Assembly (NCBI RefSeq): GCF_009903685.1
Contig: NZ_JAAABI010000003.1
Coordinates: 1-64,000, forward strand
Direction: 5' to 3'
Origin: Flagellimonas ochracea
GTDB lineage: Bacteria; Bacteroidota; Bacteroidia; Flavobacteriales; Flavobacteriaceae
Length of the DNA stretch: 64,000 nucleotides
The notes under the pieces were generated by a model that saw only the letters and a program-made list of their open reading frames with translations, was not told the origin of the DNA and did not search any database. Position numbers and translations under genes: made by a program. Shown here piece by piece: positions 45,320 to 53,928 of the stretch. The number at the start of each line of letters is the position of its first letter. The first letter of the stretch is position 1.

Positions 45320-46480
45320 TTATTTGGCCAACCTTATCCCGGTAAATTGCCATCGTAATTGAGGGTGAAAAAAGTTTCTGTACGTGTGTCTTGTGTGTTT
45401 GGATGGTGTGGCAACAGAACTACCACGGAGCACTTTTTGGTTCACCATGAATTTTCCGTTGTATTCGCCAAGGGCCCCATCAACTTTTTGGTAATTGGGG
45501 TAGGGTAGGTATGCACTTTCGGTCCACTCCCAACGTTTGCCCCATGAAAAATAGGCTTGCGCCACCTCCCATTCAAATTCTGTGGGTAATCTATTACCTT
45601 TCCACTGCGCATAGGCAAAGGCTTCAAAATAGGAAATGTGGGTCACCGGAGCTGCGGAATCAACTTGTTGTAAACCTTGGGCAGTGTAGTGATGCCAAGA
45701 GCCATCAACCTTGTGCCAATATAGTGGTGCCGAAACTCTATTCTGGTTTACCCAATCCCAACCTTCGGCATGCCAAATAGCAAAGCGTTCATAGCCACCA
45801 GCTTCAATAAATTGAACGTATTCCCCATTGGTGACCAGCTTATTGGAAATAGAAAATGGCTGTAGGTAAACTTTATGTCGACCCAATTCGTTATCATAGC
45901 AAAAGTCTTCAGAATCATGTCCTATTTCATATATTCCCGCTTCAATCGATATCCAATCTTGTTCGTGTGATTCCAATGGGTGGTCCTCGAAAGATTTGGA
46001 ATATTCCGGTAACAACGGGTTATTGCCCAAAATGTATTTAATGTCCGTCAGCAACAGCTCCTGGTGCTGTTTCTCATGATGTATTCCTATTTCAAGTAAA
46101 CCGTTCAAAGTGTCATTTTGGTTTTCCAAAAACATTTTTTTGATGCCCTCTGTCACGTAATTTCGGTATTCATACACTTTTTTTACAGAAGGTCTTGATA
46201 AATTGCCTCGGTCTGAACGGACCACGCGCTTTCCTACTGTTTCGTAATAGCTATTGAAAACAAAGGAGAAATCCACATTAAATTCCTTGTAGTTTTCCGT
46301 ATGGGGTTTAAGGATAAATTCCTCAAAAAACCAAGTGGTGTGTCCCAAATGCCATTTGGGAGGACTAACGTCCACAATGGGTTGAACTACATAGTCCTCA
46401 ATCTCCAAGGGTTCACAAATAGCTTCAGTATGGGAACGGGTTTCCAGAAAGAAATCCAGCAATGAATCGGTTATTATCAT
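45320..46480 (-). CDS. egtB: Ergothioneine biosynthesis sulfoxide synthase EgtB
   Basis: A 386-residue iron enzyme joining hercynine to a thiol (cysteine or gamma-glutamylcysteine) with oxygen. The DinB-like N-terminal domain has the iron ligands His47 in HLGHTTWF and the HxxxHxE motif with His135 and His139 (HHEKQHQELL). The C-terminal FGE-sulfatase domain has WKGNRLPTEFEWE, WEWTESAYLPYPNY, and VLRGSSVAT. It starts the egtB-egtD-DUF427 operon and is divergent from the AraC-type regulator. The lyase step (EgtE) and EgtA/EgtC are not in the window. Confidence 0.95.
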   Translation of the reverse strand: MIITDSLLDFFLETRSHTEAICEPLEIEDYVVQPIVDVSPPKWHLGHTTWFFEEFILKPHTENYKEFNVDFSFVFNSYYETVGKRVVRSDRGNLSRPSVKKVYEYRNYVTEGIKKMFLENQNDTLNGLLEIGIHHEKQHQELLLTDIKYILGNNPLLPEYSKSFEDHPLESHEQDWISIEAGIYEIGHDSEDFCYDNELGRHKVYLQPFSISNKLVTNGEYVQFIEAGGYERFAIWHAEGWDWVNQNRVSAPLYWHKVDGSWHHYTAQGLQQVDSAAPVTHISYFEAFAYAQWKGNRLPTEFEWEVAQAYFSWGKRWEWTESAYLPYPNYQKVDGALGEYNGKFMVNQKVLRGSSVATPSKHTRHTYRNFFHPQLRWQFTGIRLAK

Positions 46481-46544
46481 AGTAGGTTTTTACTCCTTTA
46501 AAGATAAGGAATAATAGTTTTGTCATAGAGTCTGTTCAAACGTT

Positions 46545-46559
46545 AAGGTGCACGACCTT
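46545..46559. promoter_or_regulatory. Short dyad between egtB and the AraC gene
   Basis: AAGGT-GCACG-ACCTT is a small inverted repeat in the 120-bp divergent spacer. It could be an operator for either gene. Evidence is weak. Confidence 0.25.
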
Positions 46560-46600
46560 TGTATATAAATAGCTCTTCAAGTATTTGTTACTTTGTACTC

Positions 46601-47704
46601 ATGGAAGTCACATTGAGCACTGGAATTGTCATTTTTGGAGTCTCCATAACCGTTTTTGTATTTACACTCCTAGTACGAAAATCAACCAAAACCAAGGGTA
46701 ACCTCTATCTTGCTGCTTGGCTTCTATTGGTTGTTTTACATCTATTGTTTCTGGGAGCTGGCTTTCAAAACCATTTGGATAAATTACCTTTGGTTACCGC
46801 GTTTGGCAATGCCCTTCCATTGCTTCACATTTTTCTTGTTTCGCTCTATATACGGGAAGTGTACCAGAAAGCGTCCACAAGGCTGGTTGTAATCTATTGT
46901 CTTACTTTTTTGGGGTATGTTCTGCTTTTCTTTACCATGGGCAAATTGGGCTATACCCGCCAAGTCGGTTTGTTGATTGTGTATTCCAATCACGCTCCTT
47001 TATGGACTTATCTGGTAACCACTTCCTTCATTCCCATATTTGCAGCACTTACTCTTGTCTTGTTCAATAAGATAAAGGGCTATCGGTTCAAAATAAAAAC
47101 CCTGTATTCTGATGGAATACGCACCAATGTGGATTGGCTTAATTATTGGTTGACCTCCTACTTGATGGCGTCGCTTTTGATAATAGGTTCGATTTTTTTG
47201 GGAGACATGGAAATTATGGTGATTGAAAGCTCTTTTTTGATTGTCTGTGCGGTACTGACCTTGCAGGTGTTTATGGTCGGTCAAATAGGTGCCGCAAGAA
47301 ATTTTTCCTTTCCAGAAATGGGCGCAATGAAAAAATATGCAGCCTCAGGACTAAAGGAACAGGACAAGGAAAAGCTCAAGAGAAAGCTGACCACCTATTT
47401 TGAGTCGGAGAAACCATATCTGGACCCAGAACTCAATCTTATGGACCTAGCTGAAGCATTGCAACTTCCCGCCTATCAAATATCACAGCTGATCAATGAA
47501 ACAATGGAATCCTCATTCTTCGATCTGATAAACAGGTATCGTATTGATGAATTCAAAATGAGATTGGCCAATCCAGATAATTCCCATTTAACCATTTTTG
47601 GGGTTGCTCAGGATAGTGGTTTCAATTCAAAATCTGGCTTTTACAAGGTTTTTAAGAAAGTAACAGGGAAGTCTCCCAACGAATACAGGCAATCCATTAT
47701 CTAG
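46601..47704 (+). CDS. Membrane-anchored AraC-family transcription regulator
   Basis: A 367-residue protein. Seven hydrophobic segments span residues about 5-225 and resemble the 7TM sensor of Bacteroidota regulators. A short linker (KKYAASGLKEQDKEKLKRKL) leads to a C-terminal AraC HTH pair with LAEALQLPAYQISQLINE and IFGVAQDSGFNSKSGFYKVFKKVTGKSPNEYR. Start at 46601 (MEVTLSTG), not the TTG further up. Adjacent to egtB (divergent) and to the HExxH membrane protein gene 64 bp downstream. Confidence 0.88.
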   Translation: MEVTLSTGIVIFGVSITVFVFTLLVRKSTKTKGNLYLAAWLLLVVLHLLFLGAGFQNHLDKLPLVTAFGNALPLLHIFLVSLYIREVYQKASTRLVVIYCLTFLGYVLLFFTMGKLGYTRQVGLLIVYSNHAPLWTYLVTTSFIPIFAALTLVLFNKIKGYRFKIKTLYSDGIRTNVDWLNYWLTSYLMASLLIIGSIFLGDMEIMVIESSFLIVCAVLTLQVFMVGQIGAARNFSFPEMGAMKKYAASGLKEQDKEKLKRKLTTYFESEKPYLDPELNLMDLAEALQLPAYQISQLINETMESSFFDLINRYRIDEFKMRLANPDNSHLTIFGVAQDSGFNSKSGFYKVFKKVTGKSPNEYRQSII

Positions 47705-47768
47705 TCCACACCTAGCGGGGTAGACCTGTAACAGTATTTTTATCTTTTATTTTGGCGAAAACTATATA

Positions 47769-48563
47769 ATGAAAGCTCAGTTTCTACGAATTATCCTCTT
47801 ATCAGCAGGTGCTTGGTCTATATTACAGGTTGGCCATGAAATTATAGGGCATGGGTTTATGGTCATCATGGTTGGTGGAGAAGTACTTTCTGTAGACGGG
47901 ATGTATTTGAACCATAATCTTGAGGATGTCAGTGATTTGGGTCTCCGATGGGTAAAGGCCGGTGGTTCCCTTTTCAATATAGTATGGGCCATCGGGGCAT
48001 TTTTACTGCTAAGGTCAAGAACGTTTAAAAATTATACCACCAATTATTTCTTATGGGTCTCGGTGGCATTAAACCTTATGCAATCGGGTTCCTATATTGG
48101 CTTTGGGCGCTACATCAGCAAGGGGATGGACTGGTCCATGATTTTGGAAGGAATACAAAACCGAATGCTTTGGGAATTTATGGAGACCTTTGGAGGACTC
48201 TTGCTTTTAACTTTTGGGGTTTGGGTCGCTGTACGATACGGCAAGTGGTTCATGGGTTGGGGAACTATAAGTTCGTCCAAAATACTGTACTGGGTTCCCT
48301 TGTTCACATCCACGGTGTTGTCGGTTGTGTCCTCAGTCTTGATTCCAACCACCGACCGATTTATGATGCTTATGGGGGGTATTGGCAACGGATTCACTTT
48401 TTTATTCCCTCTTTTTGTTTTAGGATTCTTCAGTACGAAAAAGGAGATGAAATCCCCTAGTTTCGTGGATACCAAGAATTTGGTATTACAACTTTTTTTA
48501 ATGGGGATGGTTGTTTTTTACTTGCTGGTCATGAGTCCGGGAATCGAATTCAATGGAAGATAG
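47769..48563 (+). CDS. Polytopic membrane protein with HExxH motif (M50-like)
   Basis: A 264-residue protein with about six membrane segments. In the first one GHEIIGHGFMV places His23, Glu24 and His27 in an HExxH zinc-protease motif. A second conserved-looking spot KAGGSLFNIVWAIGAF at about 64-79 could provide the third ligand environment (M50 proteases use a later Asp or Asn). The arrangement suggests a site-2-protease-like fold, but no PDZ domain and no exact NPDG-type motif is seen. It follows the membrane AraC regulator in the same direction. Activity is inference. Confidence 0.6.
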   Translation: MKAQFLRIILLSAGAWSILQVGHEIIGHGFMVIMVGGEVLSVDGMYLNHNLEDVSDLGLRWVKAGGSLFNIVWAIGAFLLLRSRTFKNYTTNYFLWVSVALNLMQSGSYIGFGRYISKGMDWSMILEGIQNRMLWEFMETFGGLLLLTFGVWVAVRYGKWFMGWGTISSSKILYWVPLFTSTVLSVVSSVLIPTTDRFMMLMGGIGNGFTFLFPLFVLGFFSTKKEMKSPSFVDTKNLVLQLFLMGMVVFYLLVMSPGIEFNGR

Positions 48564-48572
48564 AAGAGAAAT

Positions 48573-49451
48573 CTAATGTTTTAGTGATTTTGATTCTTGT
48601 TTCATCACTTCTTCTAATTCTAGGGAGTTCCAATTTGTGTTCTTGTCAACAAAATCCTTGATAAGCGCTATATGGCTGGCACCCAATAGTACCATTACCC
48701 GTTGGTCATCAGCCCTGGTTCCCTTTTGAATCAAAGACCACATATACAAATTTCTACGATACCATTCCGCTGTAAGATAGGGTCCAATAAAGTTATCTGA
48801 GTTCCCAACCAGAAGCGGTATTTCGGTATGGAATAGGTTACTTATCTGCCTATCCTGCTCCGAATTAAGATGGTAGGTAAGATCCAATAAGGATATCCCT
48901 TGCTCAATTTTCTCGTCAAAATCCCTGCTGAAACTTTCGATTCCCTTTAGGATTACGTTTTGTAAATCCGTTTGCCCGGAGGTTGCCACAACCGTCATCA
49001 AACTGTCAAAGGGAAATTCAGTGTTTCTGTAATCAATAGCTTTTACCGACTTCAATCCTGATTTTTTCGCCGCACGAAAAGCCAATTGAAAGATTTCATT
49101 CTTCAAGTAAAAGTCGGAAAGGCTATCGTTTGTAAAGTATTTATTGTCCAAATACAGTTGGTATAACGAATCGAGCTTTTCCTGCTCGTCGTAGGGCCAT
49201 TCCACAAAAATTTGATTTGGGTCAAAAGCCTTTATCTTTTGAGTGATTGTTTCCAGTTCAGTCTGGGACTTTTCAGATAATATGTCAAAACTTTTGGTTT
49301 TTGCTACGTCAGCGCCAGGGTTGTGGTAGTGAAAGGTGCCAATAAGCAAAGCTTGCTTTGTTGATGTTTTGGAATTGGATTCCTGCGCAGTTATATGAAT
49401 TGAAAACACAAAAAGAACAATTGAAAGAGAGATACCCCATTTTTGAGCCAT
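48573..49451 (-). CDS. DUF5694 (TraB/Tiki-like) secreted protein
   Basis: A 292-residue protein with a signal peptide (cleaved near ITA-Q). LIGTFHYHNPGADVA and VLLGASHIALIKDFV mark the two histidine/aspartate halves typical of the TIKI/TraB superfamily (DUF5694), also FVEWP in the middle. These are predicted metal-dependent hydrolases of unknown target. The gene converges on the HExxH membrane protein gene with a 9-bp gap. Confidence 0.82.
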   Translation of the reverse strand: MAQKWGISLSIVLFVFSIHITAQESNSKTSTKQALLIGTFHYHNPGADVAKTKSFDILSEKSQTELETITQKIKAFDPNQIFVEWPYDEQEKLDSLYQLYLDNKYFTNDSLSDFYLKNEIFQLAFRAAKKSGLKSVKAIDYRNTEFPFDSLMTVVATSGQTDLQNVILKGIESFSRDFDEKIEQGISLLDLTYHLNSEQDRQISNLFHTEIPLLVGNSDNFIGPYLTAEWYRRNLYMWSLIQKGTRADDQRVMVLLGASHIALIKDFVDKNTNWNSLELEEVMKQESKSLKH

Positions 49452-49594
49452 GGCAAAAGGTTTAATGTTTTAAGAAAGATGGCTCAACTTGAGATTTGTT
49501 ACAGTCAGCAACAAAAATTCTTAAAGTCACTTTGGTTGGTAAGCTCAACCTTAAATCTCAAACGGGTTTATATTATCCACTGAAAACAAAAATC

Positions 49595-49831
49595 TTATTC
49601 ATCTGGAAGTGCTTCAAACTCTTTTCTTTTGTTCTCAAACCACTCCTGCATCTGTTTAGGAGATTCCATCAACGTCTGCATTTTGCTTATGGCCTCCAAA
49701 TGGGCTTTGTCTTTTTTTTGGAACATCTCCATTCCATGTTTCTTGCTCAATTCAGCGATTTCGTCAAAGGTTTCTGCTTGGAATTTCTGTTTGCAGGCGC
49801 CACCTAATTGTTTGCATGTCATGGTTTTCAT
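49595..49831 (-). CDS. DUF1059 small protein
   Basis: A 78-residue protein beginning MKTMTCKQLGGACKQKFQAETFDEI, the DUF1059 motif with two cysteines, and ending in an acidic helix. The family is small cytosolic proteins of unknown role, often found with stress regulators. Seven bp downstream of the SRPBCC gene, so it is the third gene of the ArsR operon. Confidence 0.85.
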   Translation of the reverse strand: MKTMTCKQLGGACKQKFQAETFDEIAELSKKHGMEMFQKKDKAHLEAISKMQTLMESPKQMQEWFENKRKEFEALPDE

Positions 49832-49838
49832 AATGGTG

Positions 49839-50306
49839 CTATGTATTATTGATTTGATTTTTTAAAAGTGCGTCAAGGCGGTCGAATACCGAACCCCAAC
49901 CGTTCATGATGCCCATTTTTTCTTGTTGAATTTTATAAGCTTCGGTTGGATGGACCACATTAAAGGTAAAATCCGTTTTGTCCCCATTTGCCTTGAAAAA
50001 GGCTTGTATTTCAACGCCTTCGGTCATGGGCTTAAAATTGGCCAATGATACTATTCTTTTATGTTCCTCTATCTCAAGATATTCTCCCTCGGCTATAAAT
50101 TCTTGACCATTGGGCATGGGCATGATGTATTTCCATTTACCACCTACGGTAAAATTATGCTCAACCACTTTTGTAATTATTCCTTTGGGACTCCACCATT
50201 GAGCAATGTGCTCAGCTTGGGTCCAGGCCTTCCAAACCAGAGCCAAAGGGGCATCAAATGTGCGTTGAATGGTAATGGTACGGTTGTCTAAGTTGGATTT
50301 ATTCAT
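49839..50306 (-). CDS. SRPBCC (AHSA1-type) protein
   Basis: A 155-residue START-like protein: TITIQRTFDAPLALVWKAWTQAEHIAQWWSPKG, then YLEIEEHKRIV and a C-terminal helix WGSVFDRLDALL. Such proteins bind hydrophobic ligands. Start at 50306 (MNKSNLDN), overlapping the ArsR stop by 8 bp; the longer reading upstream is an artefact in the ArsR gene. Regulated with ArsR by inference. Confidence 0.9.
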   Translation of the reverse strand: MNKSNLDNRTITIQRTFDAPLALVWKAWTQAEHIAQWWSPKGIITKVVEHNFTVGGKWKYIMPMPNGQEFIAEGEYLEIEEHKRIVSLANFKPMTEGVEIQAFFKANGDKTDFTFNVVHPTEAYKIQQEKMGIMNGWGSVFDRLDALLKNQINNT

Positions 50307-50628
50307 CAGATGGATTTTTAGCTTGTAGTTTTGCCAGATAGTCTTCAAACGAGTCCAACTTGTCTTCCCACAAGTCCCTGTAACGATCAATCCACATAAA
50401 AGCCGGTATAAGGTTTTTGGGCTTAATAAAACAAAAACGTTCCCTGCCTTCTTTTTTGAAATCAACTATTTCACATTCTTTCAAGATTTTTAAGTGTTTA
50501 GAAATAGCAGGTCGACTTATGTTGAAATTTTCAGCTATGGCGTTTACTGTTAAGGGTTCTTTTGCCAAAAGCTCTATAATTTCGCGTCTTTTTGGGTCTG
50601 CAATGGCTTGAAAGACATCTCTACGCAT
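50299..50628 (-). CDS. ArsR-family transcription regulator
   Basis: A 109-residue winged-helix repressor: IADPKRREIIELLAKEPLTVNAIAENFNISRPAISKHLKIL gives the complete HTH. It lacks the metal-binding CxC of ArsR metal sensors and belongs to the SRPBCC-associated subgroup. It heads an operon with the SRPBCC and DUF1059 genes and has two palindromes immediately upstream that are probably its own operators. Confidence 0.93.
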   Translation of the reverse strand: MRRDVFQAIADPKRREIIELLAKEPLTVNAIAENFNISRPAISKHLKILKECEIVDFKKEGRERFCFIKPKNLIPAFMWIDRYRDLWEDKLDSFEDYLAKLQAKNPSDE

Positions 50629-50635
50629 AAATTGA

Positions 50636-50677
50636 GTAACTAATCGGTTACTAATATAAATGTAACCATTAGGTTAC
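50636..50677 (-). promoter_or_regulatory. Tandem ArsR operators upstream of arsR
   Basis: Two 16-bp inverted repeats with the same shape: GTAACTAATCGGTTAC (50636-50651) and GTAACCATTAGGTTAC (50662-50677), centres 26 bp apart. The first ends 8 bp upstream of the arsR ATG. Both are typical of autoregulatory ArsR sites. Confidence 0.65.
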
Positions 50678-50796
50678 GCAAATATTTTTAAGATTTTTAA
50701 AAAGAACTTAAGATAGTATATTGATATTTAAGCCATTACAAATCAACTCTAAATTCTTTGAAGAAGATATTCTTGCAAGATCGTTGGTTAAGGCTT

Positions 50797-51123
50797 TTAA
50801 ATGCCCCCGTATTCCAGCTGATGTCTAAGTTCATAGTGGCTTGATTTGTTGTCAAATCGCGAAAGTACTTGACATGCTTTTTCGGGAACATATACTTTTT
50901 CTGGATTTTTACCCACAAATTGTGTCACAGATTTCATGTTCTCAAACCACATTATGGTGATGAATTCCACTTCGTTGTCCAATTCCCTTCTTAGAAGTTG
51001 AATGCCTTTGTATCCCGTGATATTTTTCTTTTCGATTCCTGGAAATATCTCAGTTTTCAAAAGGTTTTCGTATACATCAGCATTGTCTTTGGTGGTGTAA
51101 CCATGCCAGATTCTTGAAATCAT
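50797..51123 (-). CDS. Antibiotic-biosynthesis-monooxygenase-like small protein
   Basis: A 108-residue ferredoxin-fold dimeric alpha-beta-barrel protein: MISRIWHGYTTKDNADVYENLLKT..., FITIMWFENMKSVTQFVG. Similar proteins are called ABM-domain or DUF4936-like; no cofactor is visible. 14 bp downstream of the SnoaL gene in the same direction; last gene of the sugar-porter operon. Confidence 0.75.
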   Translation of the reverse strand: MISRIWHGYTTKDNADVYENLLKTEIFPGIEKKNITGYKGIQLLRRELDNEVEFITIMWFENMKSVTQFVGKNPEKVYVPEKACQVLSRFDNKSSHYELRHQLEYGGI

Positions 51124-51137
51124 TTTTCCAGTTTTAG

Positions 51138-51485
51138 TTAGGTTAAAGAATCGCCTCTCCCCAAATAGGCCCTAATGGACGTTATCTTTCCAAAAGGATT
51201 AAAAGTAATAACATCCACAACAAAGAGCTCTTCCGTATTGTCAACGGTGATTTTTAACTCTGCAGCTACGGTGTCTTCGTTTTCATAAGTAGATAGCACA
51301 TCAATTTCAATGGAATCTGCGGCTTCAAAGTTTTTCTGGGTTTCCCGTAAGGCCGCTTGTTTTCCAACCACCCGAATTTTCCAATCACGGAGGACAATGT
51401 CATCCGAAAATAGATCATCAATTACTGAAAGGTCTTTAGCAGCGTATTTTTCCAGGTAGTATAGACACAATTCTTTATTGGACAT
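51138..51485 (-). CDS. SnoaL-like (NTF2-fold) protein
   Basis: A 115-residue NTF2-fold protein: LCLYYLEKYAAKDLSVIDDLFSDDIVLRDW, then VVDVITFNPFGKITSIRAYLG, the standard SnoaL_2 pattern. Start at 51485 (MSNKELC); an ATG nine bases earlier is also possible. The long upstream reading is an artefact inside the transporter gene. It lies 17 bp after the sugar porter gene. Confidence 0.85.
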   Translation of the reverse strand: MSNKELCLYYLEKYAAKDLSVIDDLFSDDIVLRDWKIRVVGKQAALRETQKNFEAADSIEIDVLSTYENEDTVAAELKITVDNTEELFVVDVITFNPFGKITSIRAYLGRGDSLT

Positions 51486-51502
51486 TGTAGGCATGCTTTT
51501 TG

Positions 51503-53062
51503 TTATTTCACCAATTGCGCTTCCAGCTCTTCCAGGGATTTTCCTTTGGTCTCTGGAATTACACGGATGATAAAAATCAGCCCCGCCAAGGCAAATAGTC
51601 CGTAAATCAAGAAAGTCCATGCACTGCCAATGGTGGACAGTTCCCACGGAAAGATGAACTGTACCCCAGCTGATACCGCTGAATTCACAAACCCGACGAA
51701 TGAAATGGCAATCCCCCGGATTTTTAAAGGAAACAGTTCTGAGAACAGCACCCACATAACGGGGCCTAAAGAAATGGCAAAACAGGCCACAAAACCGATG
51801 ATGCCAATAAGGATTAAAGAGGGATTCATATCTATCGCAGCGGTAATCAATTCTGACTCGTATTGCTTCGCCCTTTCGTTTCCTAGCAATGCTTTTATTT
51901 CGTTTTTGTATTGCACATCGTTTTTAAATGATTTTCCAGCCAACACGGAAACCTCTGTTCTTAGTTTTGCGTCCGAAAGTTGATCAATCTTATCTTGGGT
52001 AAGGGTATAGTTGGCCGCACTGAAGCCATAAGCCAGTAAGGCCATGAACACGGCTATCCCGGCCACACCAAATGCCAAAAGTGGTTTTCGCCCCAGTTTA
52101 TCGATCAATACCATGGCCAAAATGGTAAAAACGAGGTTTGTTACCCCCACAAGAATTGCCTGGATGAACGAAGCGTCCGTGCCAATCCCGGATTGCTCAA
52201 AAATCATGGGTGCATAAAAGAAGACCGAATTAATTCCCGTTATCTGCTGTAAAATACCCACGACCAGGCCTATGGTGATCACCAAGCGCATGGCCGGTTT
52301 GAACAATTCCGCGATACGGGTTTTTTCCTTGTTCGCTGTGCTATTTAAGGACTCGGTCACCGCTTTTAGGTCTTTTTCTGCCTGCTCTGCTGAGCTAAAC
52401 TTTCGAAGCACCAGTTTTGCCTCATCTACTTTGGCCTTCATAATAAGCCATCTGGGACTTCTGGGGACGGTCAAGAGGCCAAAAAAGTACAACACGGCGG
52501 GCAATGCTTCTACACTCAACATCCAGCGCCAATTGTTTTCAGCAATCCCCAGTGATTTAACCCATTCAGTTTCGGAATCGCCAAGGGAAAGAATATAATA
52601 GTTGCTGAAGAATGCTACAGTGATACCCAAAACAATGTTCAACTGGTTAAAGGAAACCAATTTTCCCCTTTGTTTGGGTGGGGCAATCTCAGCAATATAC
52701 ATGGGCGCAAGTATCAAAGATGCTCCTACACCAATGCCCCCAAGCATTCGAAATACTAGAAAAAGCGGAAAATTTGGAGCGAATGCCGATCCAACTGCAG
52801 ATATGAAGAAGACAATGGCGCAAAGTTTTAACACCACCCTTCTTCCAAAACGGTCACTCAATGGTCCAGAAAACATCATGGCTAGGGCCGCGACAATGGT
52901 CAGGGAACTGACAGAAAAACCCAATTCCAAATCAGTGAGATTGAAATCTATTTGTACGAATTTGTTCACCCCGGAAATTACGGAGGCATCAAACCCCATA
53001 AGAAAACCACCCAAGGCTACAATCAGAGCAATACGGGTGGTGAAAAGTGTTTCTTTGGTCAT
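51503..53062 (-). CDS. Sugar porter (MFS) transporter
   Basis: A 519-residue 12-TM MFS protein. Family motifs: DRFGRRVVLKL in the first loop, RMLGGIGVGASLILAPMYIAEIAPPKQRGK, PRSPRWLIMK, DKLGRKPLLAFG and PETKGKSLEELE at the end. About 65 residues of soluble sequence (LTQDKIDQLSDAKLRTE...) are inserted near residues 350-410, between late membrane segments; many Bacteroidota sugar porters share this. It imports a monosaccharide by proton symport; the exact sugar is unknown. Confidence 0.92.
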   Translation of the reverse strand: MTKETLFTTRIALIVALGGFLMGFDASVISGVNKFVQIDFNLTDLELGFSVSSLTIVAALAMMFSGPLSDRFGRRVVLKLCAIVFFISAVGSAFAPNFPLFLVFRMLGGIGVGASLILAPMYIAEIAPPKQRGKLVSFNQLNIVLGITVAFFSNYYILSLGDSETEWVKSLGIAENNWRWMLSVEALPAVLYFFGLLTVPRSPRWLIMKAKVDEAKLVLRKFSSAEQAEKDLKAVTESLNSTANKEKTRIAELFKPAMRLVITIGLVVGILQQITGINSVFFYAPMIFEQSGIGTDASFIQAILVGVTNLVFTILAMVLIDKLGRKPLLAFGVAGIAVFMALLAYGFSAANYTLTQDKIDQLSDAKLRTEVSVLAGKSFKNDVQYKNEIKALLGNERAKQYESELITAAIDMNPSLILIGIIGFVACFAISLGPVMWVLFSELFPLKIRGIAISFVGFVNSAVSAGVQFIFPWELSTIGSAWTFLIYGLFALAGLIFIIRVIPETKGKSLEELEAQLVK

Positions 53063-53181
53063 GAGAAGAATGGCTTTGTGGTTGATTATCGCATCAAGAT
53101 ACTATAAATCTTCCATTGCCTGAAACATCGAATTTGGGTCCAAAAAAGATGACTTCCCATAAATGGGAATATTGTTAGGAA

Positions 53182-53859
53182 TCAAATAGTTTTTCGATGC
53201 AATAACTGTCTTATGCTTGCCAAATGGGAAACGAGGACAAGAGGGACAACGAGTGTAGGTAACCACACAAAGGGAAAATAAGCAACACCAATATTCGGTT
53301 GTTCAAAAGCCAGTTGTTGAAATGGAGTTTGGGCACTTAAAACGGCAATGGTCAAAATATTTAGGAGCAACCCCAAACAAATGAAATTCCAAAGTAACAG
53401 GGCGTTTCTGCCTATCCACTTTTGCACAAAAACCAAATAAAATATGATTGGGGCTGAAAGCCCGGAGATAATATCGTAATTCCAACCTTCAAAGGTCATC
53501 AACTCTGGAACCAAGCCTTCCAAAAAAATATAGTAAAGTACAATTTCGACTGGGACGCGGACCACATGTAACAGGGTCAACCATTTTAAATCCAGCATAT
53601 CTACGAAAGACCTACCTTTTTTGGTTATAAGAAGAAAGACAACGAATAGCATCCCGGGACCCAACAAAAAGATGAATCTTGGTGGCATGGCATTTTCGAC
53701 GCTGTAGAATCCAAAAATACCTAGGAGGCCAGTAATGATCATCCAAATCAACAGTCCCAAGAGAACACCTTTGTTCTTACCAGCTTTATGGAAGAACCAC
53801 AGCGTCAGAAAAGTGGTTAATATAAAAAGAATGGTTGTCGTAATGGAAACTGCTGCCAT
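53182..53859 (-). CDS. Six- to seven-TM membrane protein, unknown family
   Basis: A 225-residue protein with about seven hydrophobic segments and short basic loops (FHKAGKNKGVLLG, ITKKGRSFVDMLDLK). Start at 53859 (MAAVSITTT); the extra 15 residues of the longer reading are polar and unlikely. It sits between the sugar porter and the Crp/Fnr regulator on the same strand; the ATG lies 70 bp after the regulator stop. Function unknown. Confidence 0.6.
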   Translation of the reverse strand: MAAVSITTTILFILTTFLTLWFFHKAGKNKGVLLGLLIWMIITGLLGIFGFYSVENAMPPRFIFLLGPGMLFVVFLLITKKGRSFVDMLDLKWLTLLHVVRVPVEIVLYYIFLEGLVPELMTFEGWNYDIISGLSAPIIFYLVFVQKWIGRNALLLWNFICLGLLLNILTIAVLSAQTPFQQLAFEQPNIGVAYFPFVWLPTLVVPLVLVSHLASIRQLLHRKTI

Positions 53860-53928
53860 ACCTTGATTTTTGTTCAAATTTCTGACAGTAGCTTTTAAAC
53901 CCACTTGACAAAAGGCAAGAAATATGAT

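Noticed and set aside
50306..50465. N-terminal extension of the SRPBCC protein
   Set aside because: The extra 53 residues overlap the ArsR gene in another frame and have no similarity to the family; the ATG at 50306 fits.
51485..51755. N-terminal extension of the SnoaL-like protein
   Set aside because: It is the shadow of the 3' end of the sugar porter gene.
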